The translations under genes were made by a program, and so were the position numbers. Positions 22,946 through 35,087 of a DNA stretch of 64,000 nt are shown here, piece after piece. Numbering within the stretch: position 1 is the stretch's first letter; each line of letters starts with the position of its first letter. The stretch is from NCBI GenBank assembly GCA_028532985.1, contig JANCIK010000008.1:558001-622000 (forward strand), given 5' to 3'. Source of the stretch: Stropharia rugosoannulata (lineage: Eukaryota; Basidiomycota; Agaricomycetes; Agaricales; Strophariaceae). A model generated the notes under the pieces. That model was not told where the DNA came from, ran no database searches, and was given only the letters and a program-made list of their open reading frames with translations.

Positions 22946-25381
22946 TTACAGTGTTTTACTTATTCCTTCAACAGTCACACTCCAACCAGATGACGGAAAC
23001 CCCGGGGCATGACCATTGCTGCCATCCCAGCCCGCAGCCATCATGGCGATGCTCAACAAGAGGGCGCCTGCCCCAGGGAAATACGGTGTGGGGACTTGGA
23101 TCCCTCCGCCAGGCATCCCCACGTCGTCAAATGCAAATAGGGGATCCAGAAGCCATTCGACCGCTTTCTCCGGATTGCCGTTCCGGGCTGCAGACATAGC
23201 GAGCATCGGAAAGTCCCAGCTATAAAGCACGTATATAAGAAACAGACAAGAGAAAAATGTTATATACATGCTTACCCCCAGAAGTCGGTGGCGTTCCAGC
23301 TCGTCCAGACTTTTTCTGCTGTAGCTTTAGCCATCCCAAGGTCCAATCCGGGTGTTTGGGGCAGCCAACCATACAGCCCAACAAGAGCGGGATGGTTACT
23401 CGTGTACGTCGGGTCTGTCCAGAAGTCAAACTCAATACCTTCGTACACCATATACGTTCCGTTGTTCACGGGGAGCTTTGCTAGGTTATTTTTGACATCT
23501 GACCATAGCGGGGGCACGTCTCGTCCCAGTTTCTCAATCCAATCAGATGCAAGCTCCAAGCCGAAGCGCCAATACGCGAGTTCGAAGGAAGGGTTGCGTG
23601 TGATGTTAGGACTCGTGTCCTCACTGACGACATACATCGGCGGCCCGATGTCATATACTCTGCTGCTGGCATTCCACCATGCGAATACGGACATCCAGTC
23701 GGCCGTTGCACGCACAACAGGTTCCCACTTCTCGAGCGTTTCCTGCGAGGGGTTGGAGCGATACTCGTACTGAGCAAAGACGAGCGGGTGCGGCTGTTCC
23801 CATATGAGAAGGTTATTTATTTCTCCGGGGGCAGAACGGCCGCTAGGATCGGTCATTTTGGGCCAGCGTGCACCCGCAGGCCAGCCTTGTTGAACCTGTG
23901 CTCGCGCAATTGAACCTGGGAGGAAGCGGGAATATATATCATTTGAACGGCCAAGCAGATCCCAGTTTGACCAAAGACCCCAATGCATACAATGCCAAAA
24001 GTACATCTCTGATAACGACGTGTCATTTAAATATTGGAAGTCAAAGAGAATAACCTACCCATGTGGAACTTCCTGTCGCATTACGGCATGTTTAATAAGT
24101 GAGTGTTGACACAAACCAGTGGGCCGAAACTCACCCATACTGGTTAATAAGGGAATGTAAGTAAACTTACTCGCCATTTATTTTGGGACACTCACCCAGC
24201 CATTGTTCGTCAGTCCCGACTATACAATATGTTAATTTAAGTTCCCATAAAGGGATAGTGGGGCTCACCTCCTGAGGCGGTGTGTCCCCTGCTTCGTTCA
24301 CTCTCATAAGATAACGTGAAAGGATAATCCTCCTCTGAAGTTCCTCTGCCCGCGGGTCAGTTGAGCCGGTAAGCACATCCACAAAGCCACTTGTTGACCA
24401 GTAACTCTCCCAAGTTTCAGTTGAAGACTTGAAAGTGTCAGAAGGAGAAGAGATGGAGCGTGCAATGAAGCTGGTATTCGTGAAGGCGACAGAGACAGAG
24501 AGGGTCGATAAGTGTTTCTTTACCGGAAGAACGCTATATCGGTGAAGCAGAGGTGATTGTCGGTCGACAATTATCGGGTCTCCCGAGATGGCAGTGAAGA
24601 AAGTCGCTTCGTCCATTACATGAGTGATCTCCGCCTGCACCTGTTCCTCCCCGACATACTTGGACGACTGTAATTGAAGGGCGGTAGTGTGTAGTTCTGG
24701 TGCGCTCCAATTACCTACAAACGGCGCGCTGAATTTTGAAGAGCCATCGTTCCAAGGAAAGTCAACAAATAATGCAAGCCGACCGCTTGAAACTAGTGAT
24801 GATTCGAGTTCCACTGAGATAACATCGCTATCTTGAGCGCATGCAACACGAACAATAGCCTTTTGATCTTCAAACACAAAGTCACTGCTGATAATCCCCG
24901 TCCAGAGGTCCAACTTCTGGTCCTTTTCAGTGAGATCTTCCTCCGCAATGTTCGCGAGCACATTCCCCCTGTCGTCAAGAAAGAGCAGACCAACACGACC
25001 GAGGTTAACGCGATTGGGGTTAGAAATAAGCCATTGCTCAGTGGGGGTCCCGCTGTCGAAATCATACTGCACCGGCCTCCCATGATTCAACCAACTTTCT
25101 CCTTTGTAGTTGTCTATGTCCTCTTGGGTGATTCCAGGAGGAAAGCTGTCGTTTTTCCAGCCCCAGAACGACAGTATATTGAATGGTTGAAATGTTTGGA
25201 GCCCAGTGACGTCGCCGCCAAAGGCGAAATTACCATTGCCGACTTGCATTGGAGTGACGGTACTGGACGCATTGCGAGTAGGATTGAACCTCGAGACTAG
25301 ATCCTTACGTGGGATGAGAGAGTTGCACGGAGGCAGCTGAGCAGCCAGGAGGAGCAAGGGTACTATGGGCGGCAACCTCAT
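22946..25381 (-). CDS. Secreted six-hairpin-type glycosidase (GH65/GH95-like fold)
   Basis: Six exons join in frame to 720 residues: 25381-24269, 24219-24196, 24139-24135, 24072-24059, 24008-23276 and 23219-22946. The signal peptide is MRLPPIVPLLLLAAQLPPCNS. The N-terminal half is a beta-sandwich-like domain beginning TPMQVGNGNFAFGGDVTGLQ. The second half has the catalytic-type barrel. The block SGLTNNGWYGKFHMEMYFWH is built across exons 2-5, followed by HWGLW, GARWPKM, LLIWEQPHP, ETLEKWEPVV, SPNITRNPSFELAYWRFGLE and WDFPMLAMSAARNG. These match an uncharacterised family of six-hairpin glycosidases found in bacteria and fungi. The substrate is unknown, and the secreted location suggests polysaccharide or glycan breakdown. 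Exon 3 is only 5 nt and exon 4 only 14 nt; both are needed to keep the conserved WYGKFHMEM motif. Confidence 0.88.
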
Positions 25382-26237
25382 TGTGAAGGATGCCTATGTC
25401 ACAACCTCGCTCCAGGTCGCATTTACACTGAATCTATTCTCCCGGCCGCACCGTTCGTCCGGAGCGTTGCAATCCAGAATAAGATTCGCGTAGTTCCTCC
25501 ACAATTCTTCAAACAAGCATCCTGTTCATATGATCATACTTATTCTAAGATTGAGCTAGAGTGGCCCCACGAGTAGCACTTTGCGCTTGATCTTAAGACA
25601 CGCGGCCCGATGCTTCCTTGTTGTGGAAGCACCGTCGCAACCAGGGGAAAAGCATAGCATACAGTGGGACCTTGAACTGCCGGTTTCTACAATTGACATA
25701 TATCAGAGAAGGACGAACAAAAACGCGTAAAACGTGCTTCGCTAGAGACCAGGACACTTACAGAACTACTTTAGCTTGTAGGTGCTCCGTGTATGCACTC
25801 TGTATAACGTGATATCCTGATCGAACGGCAGGAAAGATAAAGTCCATGAACTCAGAGATTCCAGGTGGTATACGGGTTCACATCTGAGTATGAGTACTTG
25901 AGTACTTGAGTTGCATGATGGTTGGTTGCAGAATCATGATCATGAAAACGACCCAAAAGCACAAGAAAAAATCTCCGTCCAAACAGCTAAATTCCCGGCC
26001 GGGCCCGCAGTTGTTCCCACGGTGGCACGGTTGCCTTACACTCAATAATATTGACTTGATATTGACTCAATATGTTAGATGCAGTATTAGATTAGAAATC
26101 TACTCATTAAGTACACGAATATATCCAACTTTTATCCAACATAGAGTACGCCGACCTGTATACCACAAGATCTTTAGAGCTAAACCATACGATAACATTC
26201 AAATTGGTTTATACCAAGTAATGCTCACCAGTGGTAT
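25382..26237. other. Glycosidase upstream region; no gene
   Basis: Promoter side of the glycosidase gene and 3' flank of the coiled-coil gene. The ORFs here (64 and 111 codons) have no recognisable content. Confidence 0.4.
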
Positions 26238-26966
26238 TTAGCGTTGTACCCAGAGGCACTTTTTGTCTAGTGTGGCCTCCAACGCACTGAAGAACTCAAC
26301 AGGCCGGGTTGGAGATGAGAATAATACCTCCCTAAGTGTGCCGTTTACGCCACGTGCAAAATTGTCTACAATGCACGCGGTGCGTGCGTCAAACCGGAGT
26401 TCTAAGTGCTGCGAGTCAACTCGTCCATCATTACTTTCTGAGACAGTATACTCAACGCCCATAGATGCGAGAGCAGCCCTTAACTGCTCGTTCTCGCTCC
26501 TCAGCATCCTAAGTTCATGCGCTATCTGGTGTTCTCTGGCTATCGCGTGTTGTAGCTTGCGTTGAGTGTCATCCTTCAACCGGCTCTCTAGGCTCAAAGT
26601 TTCCTGCAATTTCTGCACTTGTGCGTACGCTTCTGCCCTGACTCCTTCGATTTGAGTCATGACAGCATCAACTCTGCGCTTCGCGTCTCTATTCACGAGC
26701 GCGTTGTCTGCTTCCATCTGTGCTAACAAAGACATTCTCTGCCTGTTGATTTCCGAGGCCATCATATTCATGATTGCGTCGACTCCAGCGTTGATTGCAG
26801 GCGAAGGGCTGTAGTGAGCCATATCTTGAGCTACTGAGGTATTCGCTATCGCAATGTGTGTTTCGCCAACTACCGGGTTGGGAACTGGAAGGTTGTAGCA
26901 GGAGTCGTCCGAATCTGGTAAACTTGTTTGTATTGGAGGGGTACTGTCACTGTGCTTACTTGACAT
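26238..26966 (-). CDS. Coiled-coil protein, copy 1 (paralogue of 54894-55698)
   Basis: A single open frame of 242 codons with no known domain. The first 55 residues are Ser/Pro/Asp-rich. Residues of about 65-165 form a long heptad-type helix rich in Ala, Glu, Gln and Arg (for example EGVRAEAYAQVQKLQETL). The C-terminal third carries a small conserved motif: LRSENEQLRAALASMGVEYT, then LRFDARTACIVDNFARG, then VEFFSALEATL. The plus-strand gene at 54894 has the same order: LRLQNKHVLGALSAVGIEF, LQFNAHAAAIVDNYVKD, DRFFDGLKGLL. The conserved motif after a coiled coil defines a family I cannot name. The function is unknown; a dimeric, perhaps nuclear, protein is plausible. Confidence 0.65.
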   Translation of the reverse strand: MSSKHSDSTPPIQTSLPDSDDSCYNLPVPNPVVGETHIAIANTSVAQDMAHYSPSPAINAGVDAIMNMMASEINRQRMSLLAQMEADNALVNRDAKRRVDAVMTQIEGVRAEAYAQVQKLQETLSLESRLKDDTQRKLQHAIAREHQIAHELRMLRSENEQLRAALASMGVEYTVSESNDGRVDSQHLELRFDARTACIVDNFARGVNGTLREVLFSSPTRPVEFFSALEATLDKKCLWVQR

Positions 26967-27804
26967 GTCCGTTTACGGGCGTATATATATGTAAAAGGGC
27001 ACTATGTGGCAAATACTGTGAGACTTGAGAGAATCATCCTCGGAGCCACATCGGAGCAATGAAATTGCAGCTCACCGTATCACAGACCTGGAGGGTACGA
27101 AAGAACAGTGGCTTGGCTGTTATTGGACTCCCTTTTATCGTATGTCGGACTCTGAAGCTTATAACTTCCGTGCACTTAAATCTATGATTTGATTGGCTAG
27201 GGTTACCACAGTGATACATAGTAGAGACTCCGTCTTGTCGGCTGCTTCTGGATATCTGTCATCAGGGTCGTATTCAGAGAAACATAACTTCCTATCTTTG
27301 GTAAATTGATTGTCCCCAATTCAGTAAGTGCCTTTCAGGGAGTGTTTCAAGGTTGCGGGGCCAATACTCCCCTTCAGTTTCAAAAGTGTCCAACAAGGAA
27401 TGTCCTTAATACAGCTAAAGCCTGTTAGAGTTCATTGTAGGCATTTTAATAGCATGCAAAGACTGAGCTGAAAGGAGTAAGTATCTGGTCCGAGCGCTGA
27501 AGCGCTGCAGTTTTGAGCTCTTGGGTCTTATTGCAGACTTTTCCGCCGTGGCTTGATAGCTACACACAGCTCGGGATGAAAACAGTAAAATATGCCCATT
27601 GGAACCATTAAAAAGTAATAAACACACGCTTGAGATCAGATGAATGTGTTCACTAGCCTGTCTATCCGAGTACACAGGTCAAATTTGCGGCCCTTTCGCA
27701 TCTGACCCTATCTGACCTCGAAGGGGATCATCCGGGGTCCTAACGCCAGAAGGCACTGTTCCTAAGTTCGGTATCCCCTGCTGCTCTATGTCGTCATCCG
27801 TACT
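26967..27804. other. No gene seen
   Basis: Upstream of the coiled-coil gene. A TATATATA run lies at 26981-26989, about 20 bp before its ATG. The GC-richer patch at 27685-27780 is not a tRNA or 5S gene by inspection. Confidence 0.35.
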
Positions 27805-28080
27805 TCAAACACTCAATGCACACAAGGACATTCCGACACTTGCAAATGTCATTGATAACCATTGTGAAGAATGAATTGAGGACGCTCCAGAGGTGCTTTG
27901 CGGCGCATCCGTGACGTCCGCCGGTATCGTCGGGGATAGTACTGTCACTTCGGATGATGATGTCGAAGACGTGGAAGAGGGAGTGGTGGTATTTGATGCA
28001 GAGCTTGTAGAAGACGCGTCTGTGCTGCTCTTCCCCGCACTTGTCTGTGATCCAGCCGCAGAACTTGCTGAGGTTACCAT
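27805..28080 (-). CDS. Ser/Thr-rich ORF with GPI-like tail (doubtful)
   Basis: A 91-codon ORF, more than half Ser, Thr and Ala, that ends in a hydrophobic stretch (WLSMTFASVGMSLCALSV). This composition is typical of the last exon of a fungal GPI-anchored cell-surface protein. It has no signal peptide of its own, so it would need an upstream exon beyond 28080, which I could not find with confidence. It may be a relic or chance. The stretch 28081-28504 holds nothing else recognisable. Confidence 0.25.
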   Translation of the reverse strand: MVTSASSAAGSQTSAGKSSTDASSTSSASNTTTPSSTSSTSSSEVTVLSPTIPADVTDAPQSTSGASSIHSSQWLSMTFASVGMSLCALSV

Positions 28081-28504
28081 GGTCTAAGTACAAATGGCCA
28101 GTCAGCCGACTCCCACTCGTGTTAAAGGTGAACTGTCACTACCATCTGTGCCAAGATGACAATTGAGAGAGAACACACGGCACAGAGCGTTTTAGTGAGC
28201 ATATTTGAGTTGGTGAACGAGTGACTGGTTTGACAAGGATCTGGGAGTGATGATGCAAGTTCTGCCGTGCGAATGGAGTGACTGGGCATACTTTAAGCAG
28301 TTTATAAATAAATTCATCTGATGATTTACGCCACTCCCCACCGTTGCGAATAAGACTTCGGTTATGCTAACTGGAAGAAGTATTAGTCGGATGATACCCA
28401 AGTCAGCGGTTGGGGTTGTGTGATCCTCAACTACATGGAAGCGGTATCGGTCCAGAGATATAAGAAATAAGAAATTCAATGTGAGCAACGGACACTTGTC
28501 CAAA

Positions 28505-28690
28505 CAATATTTTCAACGAAAGGTTCAATGTCAATTCGATGTGATCAGGCGCCTCTTTTAGATGCGTTGCCAGGCTGTCCAACATGGGCATGCGGCTGCT
28601 TTTCCCCACGCATAAAGTGTTCAGCAAACATTTGCATGCCGTGGACATGAGCTCGGTCTGGCGTTTGAATACATAGAGTGTGACAGTCGG
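28505..28690 (-). pseudogene. TRI5-like terpene synthase relic
   Basis: A short minus-strand fragment of the family. One frame reads QMFAEHFMRGEKQPH, the RF-x-RGEKQ block. The next frame continues with LDSLATHLKEAPDHIE, which corresponds to the segment right after it in the intact copies. A frameshift separates them, and nothing of the rest of the gene is found nearby. It lies 7 kb beyond the main cluster. No gene is seen from 28691 to the TFIIE start. Confidence 0.75.
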
Positions 28691-29144
28691 CAGACAGAAG
28701 GAGACAAGGAAGGTCAAAGAAAATGTTGAGAGAATGCTAGGGAAAGAGACAAGGAAGAGTAAAAGGAAGAGTCAAGAAGTAGGCATATCGGAAATGGACT
28801 GTTCATTTAATTCAAACGGCGCTCAAGCTTTTCCTGAGGCCGATCCAGCCGAACCGCTGAGACTAGTTACGGATGGTTACGGCAAGTCGGGAGCAAAAAC
28901 AGCCGGGCACAAGCCGTGCATGGCGCAGATTTTGATTACGTGATTCATCGTATGTATTTAACACGCCATGACCAAACAAAGAGGATTCCGGGACGGCAAC
29001 TCTTCGTCGTCGTTCGGTCGTTGCTTGTCCGTAACTTTCATCCTAATCGGCAGTCGGACGCTCTCGAGGAGTTCGAAATCACATTTGTTGTCGGCCCCAT
29101 ACTGAAGCCGGCCTTAGGGCCTTGACACTAGGACAGGGTTGCCC

Positions 29145-30955
29145 ATGGCCACCAAGGAAGACCAAGAAACGCTGCGCCTGCTCGTCCAGCATGTATCGCG
29201 CGCATTTTACGAGCCCAAGTACACCATCGTCATGGATCAGCTCGCACGGCATCCTGTGTAAGTATGCCACTTTGTAAAGAAACTGTTTTTTATGCAGTTT
29301 TGCAGCCTCAAAGACGATGATTTGGCAGGACGCATGGGATTGCAGCCCAAGGAGCTCAACAAGATCATTGCGGTGCTGGAGAACGACGCCTTAGTCAAAA
29401 CGTGCGCAGTCAGATTATTCTTGTGGCTCAGTAAGCTAAAAATCTGTGCAGGTACCGCCAAAATGAACTCAAGGAGGGCGCCCAGCGGAGTGTTGGCAAG
29501 TCGTACTACTACATCGACTACGAGTACTTTTGCAACGTGGTCAAGTGGCGAATTGCGAAAATGCGGCATATCATCGACTCTACACTGCGAAATGTGCGCC
29601 CTTGTCTTTTTTACCCCTTCTCTCTCCGTGCGACTCACCCCTGCCACAGGAGCTGGACAACAAAGGCTACATCTGCCCGCAATGCAAACAGTCGTACTCG
29701 CCACTCGAAGTGGACAAGTTGATGGACTTTACGCGGGGCCTCCTGCTTTGCGAGATCTGCCATGCCGAAGTTATAGACAACGAGAACGCGGAGAGCGTTC
29801 AGGGCAGCAAGGACCGCATGCAGCGGTTCAACAACCAGATGCGGTTCATCCGCGAAGGCCTGCAGAAGAGCGAGGCCATGGTGTTGCCGGCATTTGATGT
29901 CGCTGCCTGGATCAAAAATAACCCTTCCGAAGGTGACAAGAAAAACTCTGCGAGCGCAGGCAGTGGCTTGAAGGTCGCGGGCGCGGATGGACGGAGGAAG
30001 GATGACGAGGGTGTCGGCGTGATGATGGCCATGGATAAGGATGAGTCGACCCGCAGGCTGGAGAGAGATGCACAGGCCGAGGTCAAGCGGCAGCAAAATG
30101 CTCTGCCCGCGTGGCATTTGAAGAGTACGATCACTGGGGATTTGACTGCGCTAGGTGTCAAGGAGAGTGCGCGGGAGGCCGCTATGAACGGGAACGTGGT
30201 GATGTCAAATGACGATATACTAAAAGGCCTTGGGGTCGTGGGCGGGTCTTCACGACAGCAAAGTCACATTACGAGCACGCAGGCTTACTCGGCTACTGTG
30301 GAGGATGTAAAGCCTACCATAAATGCTGGATCTGATTGTACGTGGTCGTTTCTTTCTTCTATTTGTGTTTCTCTTGTTCTTTCTTCGTCTTTTTAACCCT
30401 CTCTTATCGTGACTATATCTAGTCGATCAGTACTATGCTTCACTTGCCGCCTCTTCCGCGGCTGCCTCTGCTCAGCCGACTCCGTCAGCTACAGGCATGG
30501 CATCCTCTTCCAACTCCCCTGATTTCCCCAACACACAGGAGGATGAGGAGGTGGATAGGAAACCCAATATAGAGCTGCTAGACTCACTGGGTGCATATCG
30601 AAAACGGTCACGCAGCCAGGAGGACGTAGGCGAGGCGTCGAAAATCAAACAGGCCAAGGTTGAGGGCGTCAACGGGTTCCATAACACTTCAGACGTCTAC
30701 ATGAACGGGAACGGACACGCGGCGCTGAATGGGTTTGGCCACGTCAACGGAAACGGGGCGGTGTCCGCCTTCGAAGCAGAGGCGGCTGATGCGTTCATGT
30801 TCGACCAATACGAAGATGCAGAGCCACTTGACGACCCTATGGTCAATGTCAACGGTGCCCCCAAGCCGTTTTCGCAGGTGACGGAAGAGGACCACGACTT
30901 GATGACGCCAGACGAATATACCGTCTATTTCGAGATCCTGCAGGCGCGCTCATGA
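29145..30955 (+). CDS. TFA1: Transcription initiation factor TFIIE, large (alpha) subunit
   Basis: A general RNA polymerase II factor that recruits and regulates TFIIH. Five exons join in frame: 29145-29257, 29306-29401, 29452-29593, 29650-30337 and 30423-30955, giving 523 residues. The N-terminus is the winged-helix domain (LRLLVQHVSRAFYEPKYTIV, then LAGRMGLQPKELNKIIAVLE, then SYYYIDYEYFCNVVKWRI). The C4 zinc ribbon follows: ICPQC at about 126/129 and LCEIC at about 151/154. The C-terminal half is low-complexity and acidic, with Ser/Ala runs and an Asn/Gly-rich segment (NGNGHAALNGFGHVNGNG), and ends TPDEYTVYFEILQ. The first acceptor used is the second of two nearby AGs (29304-29305), because only that keeps frame. 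Confidence 0.95.
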
Positions 30956-32986
30956 TACTTCCGGGGGGCATCATGGTCCATTTATGGATACCTTTTCAGC
31001 CATGGCGTCGAAGTGCCTCCGAAATCGTGGATGCTACGAGGTCTGCTTCTGCCTGTGTGTTATACCCTATTTTCGTTGTAGTCCTGGAGGAAGTCCTGGA
31101 GGTAGCCTTGTGTCAATGCGGCCCTTCGTGGATTTGCGCTTCGATCGCCATCCCGCCTTGCGCGTTTCCTTAGGTCTCAGGCCGGCGACATATGCATAGC
31201 CAGTGCCTCGAATCCAACGGGAGACAAGGATACTTGAAGATAATATCTTCGACAACGAAGCAAAGTTTCATCTTTTATTTATTTCCCATGTTATTCTGGT
31301 TCAGGTTCTCACATCATCCTCATCCTCACCCAACATCATCACACCACACCATTAGATTCTCAATGGGTCTCGACTCTTCTACTTTACGACGTGGAGTACA
31401 TATGTAGCTCATCCAGTACAGCTTATATTGCTGGGATAATCCACTGATTAATACAGAATCATGCCATTTGATGAATGTGTCTCGGTTTTTGACAGAAAGT
31501 TTTGAGGATGACGGAGATGATATCTTCTTTTGTTGACTGACTATGTCAATGCTGGTCCAGATAGACCAGTCCTCGCTTATGTAGTTCCGTTATCTGGTTA
31601 TGCCTCTACTCCATTGACAAGATCTATGGGTAGGGTCTAGTACCTGATCCAGACCATTTCTCTCGTATCCTGCCCAAGATGACCTACATACATAGCACTT
31701 TCCACGGAATCATTACGAAATATCATGCCGACACCAAAGTGATACATTTCACAGGCATTGCAGTCCATTAAAGTGCTCCTCAGTCATTTTTACTGCCTAA
31801 ATCGCTCTTCTAGTGCTAATGTAGCTGGATGATTCATGTTGTCATTGCTGCTTGAATCCAGCGCTTCCAGCGCCCGCCTGAGCTTCTGATATATATAAAA
31901 TTCGTATGAATCCGGGAAGGCGATCTACACGGGACAATGTAAAGTCGGAGAAGCATGCCTACACGTCTATTGCTCTTATGATTCTATATACATACATATG
32001 TTATCGATATGTTCCCATGTCAGGCCTTGTCTGGCACTGTCCTGTAGAACATACAAACGATCGCCAAGAGATATTGTACTACTATTAATAGAACTCACAA
32101 ATGTTTAAAGCTGGTGTTGAACGGAGCACAGTCTGGAGAAGCATCGCTCTGACTCTGCATATTCCCTACGGTAGTGTTTTGTTGCACTTGCATGCTATGC
32201 TCATACGCTCTTTAAGAAACTTCAAGTTTATGACAAGTGGCAAACACGGCGGGTTAACGGCATTAATAATGGGGACAATCTAAAAATAGGACCACGCTCA
32301 ACCACCTCCACGCCCAGCATTTTCCAGCATCTGCACATGTCAGATAGACGATAGCCAAGACGATATTCAGGTGATAGCTCAGAAATTGAGAGTTAGTTGC
32401 ATAGAACGGAGTAGAGGCTAATGCGAGATGAAATTTTCTGTTTTTTCTGGCCTCCAGGTCTAGTGGTTGTTTTGATCCCAAAATAATGTTGTTTTTAGGT
32501 GAAAGAAGTGTAGAAAGCGCAGGATAGTGAAAGTTTTGGGACACCAACTGTTTGAATTGTACAAGAATAACGCTACATCAAGCGCTCCATGTGCAGAGAA
32601 CCCATGGCCCAGCCGCACAAGTCGTATTTGCTCACCTGAAAACTCCATTTGACAACATATTCCAAGGTACATACTAGGACCCCACCTACGGACCCCACTA
32701 TTTCAATGAGGAGCCCCTATAGGGTGCCTGAGAGGACCATGAGGCAATAATCGATCCCACGCCCATATCGACCATATGCGATTGGGAGGTGTGAAAGCGT
32801 AGAAGCATTGCGCCTCGTGCCAGACCCTATTCAGCTTCTGTGGCAAGTATTGATATAGATACATGGCGCCCAGACTTATAAAAGGCTCTCGTAATACGGT
32901 AGTTCTTCGGACTCGTTGAAAGGTGGTGCCCCATTTCTATCATCTCTTCCTCCTACCGCCAACCCAACTCTGTGTATCGTCCGTTC
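30956..32986. other. Two-kilobase gap without a recognisable gene
   Basis: Begins with the TFIIE 3' flank. The remainder has only ORFs under 95 codons, none with motifs. The 100 bp before 32987 look like the promoter of the peptide transporter, with pyrimidine-rich tracts (TTTCTATCATCTCTTCCTCC at about 32935-32954). Confidence 0.4.
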
Positions 32987-34749
32987 ATGAACAAGTCACC
33001 AGAGGAGCTTGCCGTACTATCGGCTATGGAGGTCGACGCGAAGCATAAAGACTCGCTTGACAAGAGTTCCGTCAACCACGGCTATGAGGAGGAGGACGAT
33101 GGGATTCATGATGGACTGGAATTCCCAACAGAAGAAGAGCGGGAGACACTTCGTCGAGTCCCCGATTCGCTTCCATGGAACGCTTATCGTGAGTAGTACT
33201 GGCTGCACGTCTGCAGGTATGCCGCCACTTACATATCCTGCGCAGTTATCGCCATTGTAGAGTTTGCGGAGAGGTTTTCCGTGAGTCCTCCGATAGTTCT
33301 ATTATAACTCGGGCTATTGACCTTCTTGTTAAAGTTCTATGGTTCTAGCGTTGTCTTCGTGAGCACAACTCCTTCAAACACTCTCATTCCTTCTCTAAGT
33401 TACCTTTTTACTACCATGTTAGACGAACTTCATTCAGAGGCCATTGCCTTCAGGATCTCGCACTGGCGAGGCAGGTCTTCACGGGCAGGCCGGAGCGCTC
33501 GGAATGGGACAACGGGCATCGACCGGTTTGACAACCTTCTACCAATTCTGGTAAGTCTAGAACTGTTTCGATTCTTGTTCCATATGATAGAACCAAATAT
33601 TCATCATATTCTGCGCCGAACAGGTGCTACGTGACCCCTCTTCTCGGTGCTTACATCGCCGACGCTCATTGGGGAAGATACAAGACCATTTGTTGGGCAG
33701 TGGTAATTGCACTTATCGGGCACATAATCCTTATCGTTTCTGCAATTCCCGGGGTCATTGAGACGAAAGGCGCAATTGGCGTTTTTATCGTCGCACTGAT
33801 CATCACAGGCTTTGGTATGTCGATGCTCGTGACTGACCTCATAGTAGCCAGGATACTGAAATAGACTTTTATTATAGGAACTGGTATGTTCAAATCGAAC
33901 ATATCACCTTTGGTCGCGGAGCAATATAAGCGAACCAAGTTGTTTATTCGCACTACTAAAAGCGGAGAGCGTGTCATCGTGGATCCATCTTTGACCACCC
34001 TGCGCGTATACATGGTGCGCAGTCATTTCCCCGCTTAATTTCGGCATCGCTCGGTATTCAACAACTTCACCGTTACTCTTTTTATTTATAGTATTTCTAC
34101 GAGCTGATAAACATCGGCGCTCTTGTAGGCCAAATTGGCATGACGTACTCTGAGAAAGTCAGTGTCTCCGATGATATCGATATTTTTTTTCGTTTAACGA
34201 TTGAATATGCACAGTTCGTGGGCTTCTGGTTGTCGTACACCCTCCCCACGATCGTATTCTTGTTGTGTCCGATTATTCTTTACTTCGGACGTAACAGATA
34301 TCAGCACTCGCCCCCAACTGGCTCTGTGCTTGCAACCGCCCTCCGGCTATTCCGTCATGCAGCGAAAGGGAAATGGAGCCTTAACCCAGTGCGCACGTAC
34401 AAGAACCTAACTGCTGAAGGATTCTGGGAGAACGCAAAACCTAGCAAACTAGTCGGCGAGCGGCCGGCTTGGATGAACTTTGACGACCATTGGGTAGACG
34501 AGGTGCAGCGCGGGCTCAAGGCGTGCGGCGTGTTCCTCTGGTTCCCAATTTACTGTAAGTGTTCGATCTGGATCATGCAGCAATTTATATGTTAAAAGGC
34601 CGGTTACCTCAGGGCTCACGTACAATCAGCTGAACAACAACCTGACATCTCAGGCTGCCACTATGACGCTGCATGGCGTCCCTAACGATGTCCTCTCTAA
34701 TCTTGATCCATTCGCCCTGATCATCCTCATCCCCATCTGTGATTTATTC
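32987..34749 (+). CDS. PTR2: POT/PTR2 oligopeptide transporter, 5' part (exons 1-9)
   Basis: A proton-coupled di/tripeptide transporter of the plasma membrane. Nine exons: 32987-33188, 33246-33280, 33335-33358, 33423-33550, 33624-33814, 33878-34014, 34092-34157, 34215-34554 and 34613-34749. Together they make exactly 420 codons. Seen: EFAERFSFYGSSVVFTNFIQ, then GQAGALGMGQRASTGLTTF, the PTR signature region CYVTPLLGAYIADAHWGRYKTI, then NISPLVAEQYKR, YFYELINIGALVGQ, and WLTYNQLNNNL in exon 9. The donor after exon 9 (34750, GTAAGT) is intact, but the intron is interrupted 21 bp later by a 14,110-bp insertion. The rest of the gene lies at 48954-49586. If the intron is not removed, translation would stop at 34780-34782 and lose the last transmembrane helices. 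Confidence 0.93.
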
Positions 34750-34760
34750 GTAAGTAATTT

Positions 34761-34770
34761 GAATTTATGG
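34761..34770. repeat. Target-site duplication, left copy
   Basis: GAATTTATGG, identical to 48881-48890. The two copies directly abut the inverted-repeat ends of the 14.1-kb element. KDZ-type elements usually make 8-9 bp duplications, so one or two of the ten bases may match by chance. Confidence 0.85.
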
Positions 34771-34839
34771 GGACAACCGTAACGTGACAGGACGCACAAA
34801 GCGCACCCAGCCGTGATGTGATGTGCGCACCCCGCCCGG
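34771..34839 (+). repeat. Left terminal and subterminal inverted repeat
   Basis: Terminal GGACAACCG, then further patchy matches to the reversed right end (ACAAAG, GCACC, CCGTGA). The strongest subterminal match is GCGCACCCCGCCCGG at 34825-34839, against the reverse complement of 48789-48803 (one mismatch). Confidence 0.75.
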
Positions 34840-35087
34840 AGGACACAGGCAGCCCGCGAGGTAACGACGTGTTACATAATGAGCATTGGGATGACATTGT
34901 AGCGGACCTGTACCTACTGTGCAGTAATGAGAGAGCTTAGTGAATATAAAATAGCGGAAATAATTGTTATGAGCTGCATAGAATGTACATGTTATATTAC
35001 TGAGCGGACGGGACGCGTCTAAATGTATAACAAGATTGTAATCTGCGAATATGTGTATGAGTTACCATTAAGGCAAGTCCATAATTT

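Noticed and set aside
27685..27780. Possible structured RNA (GC-rich patch with GGTCC and GGTATCCCC)
   Set aside because: I could not fold it into a tRNA, 5S rRNA or snRNA by eye. No conserved box was found.
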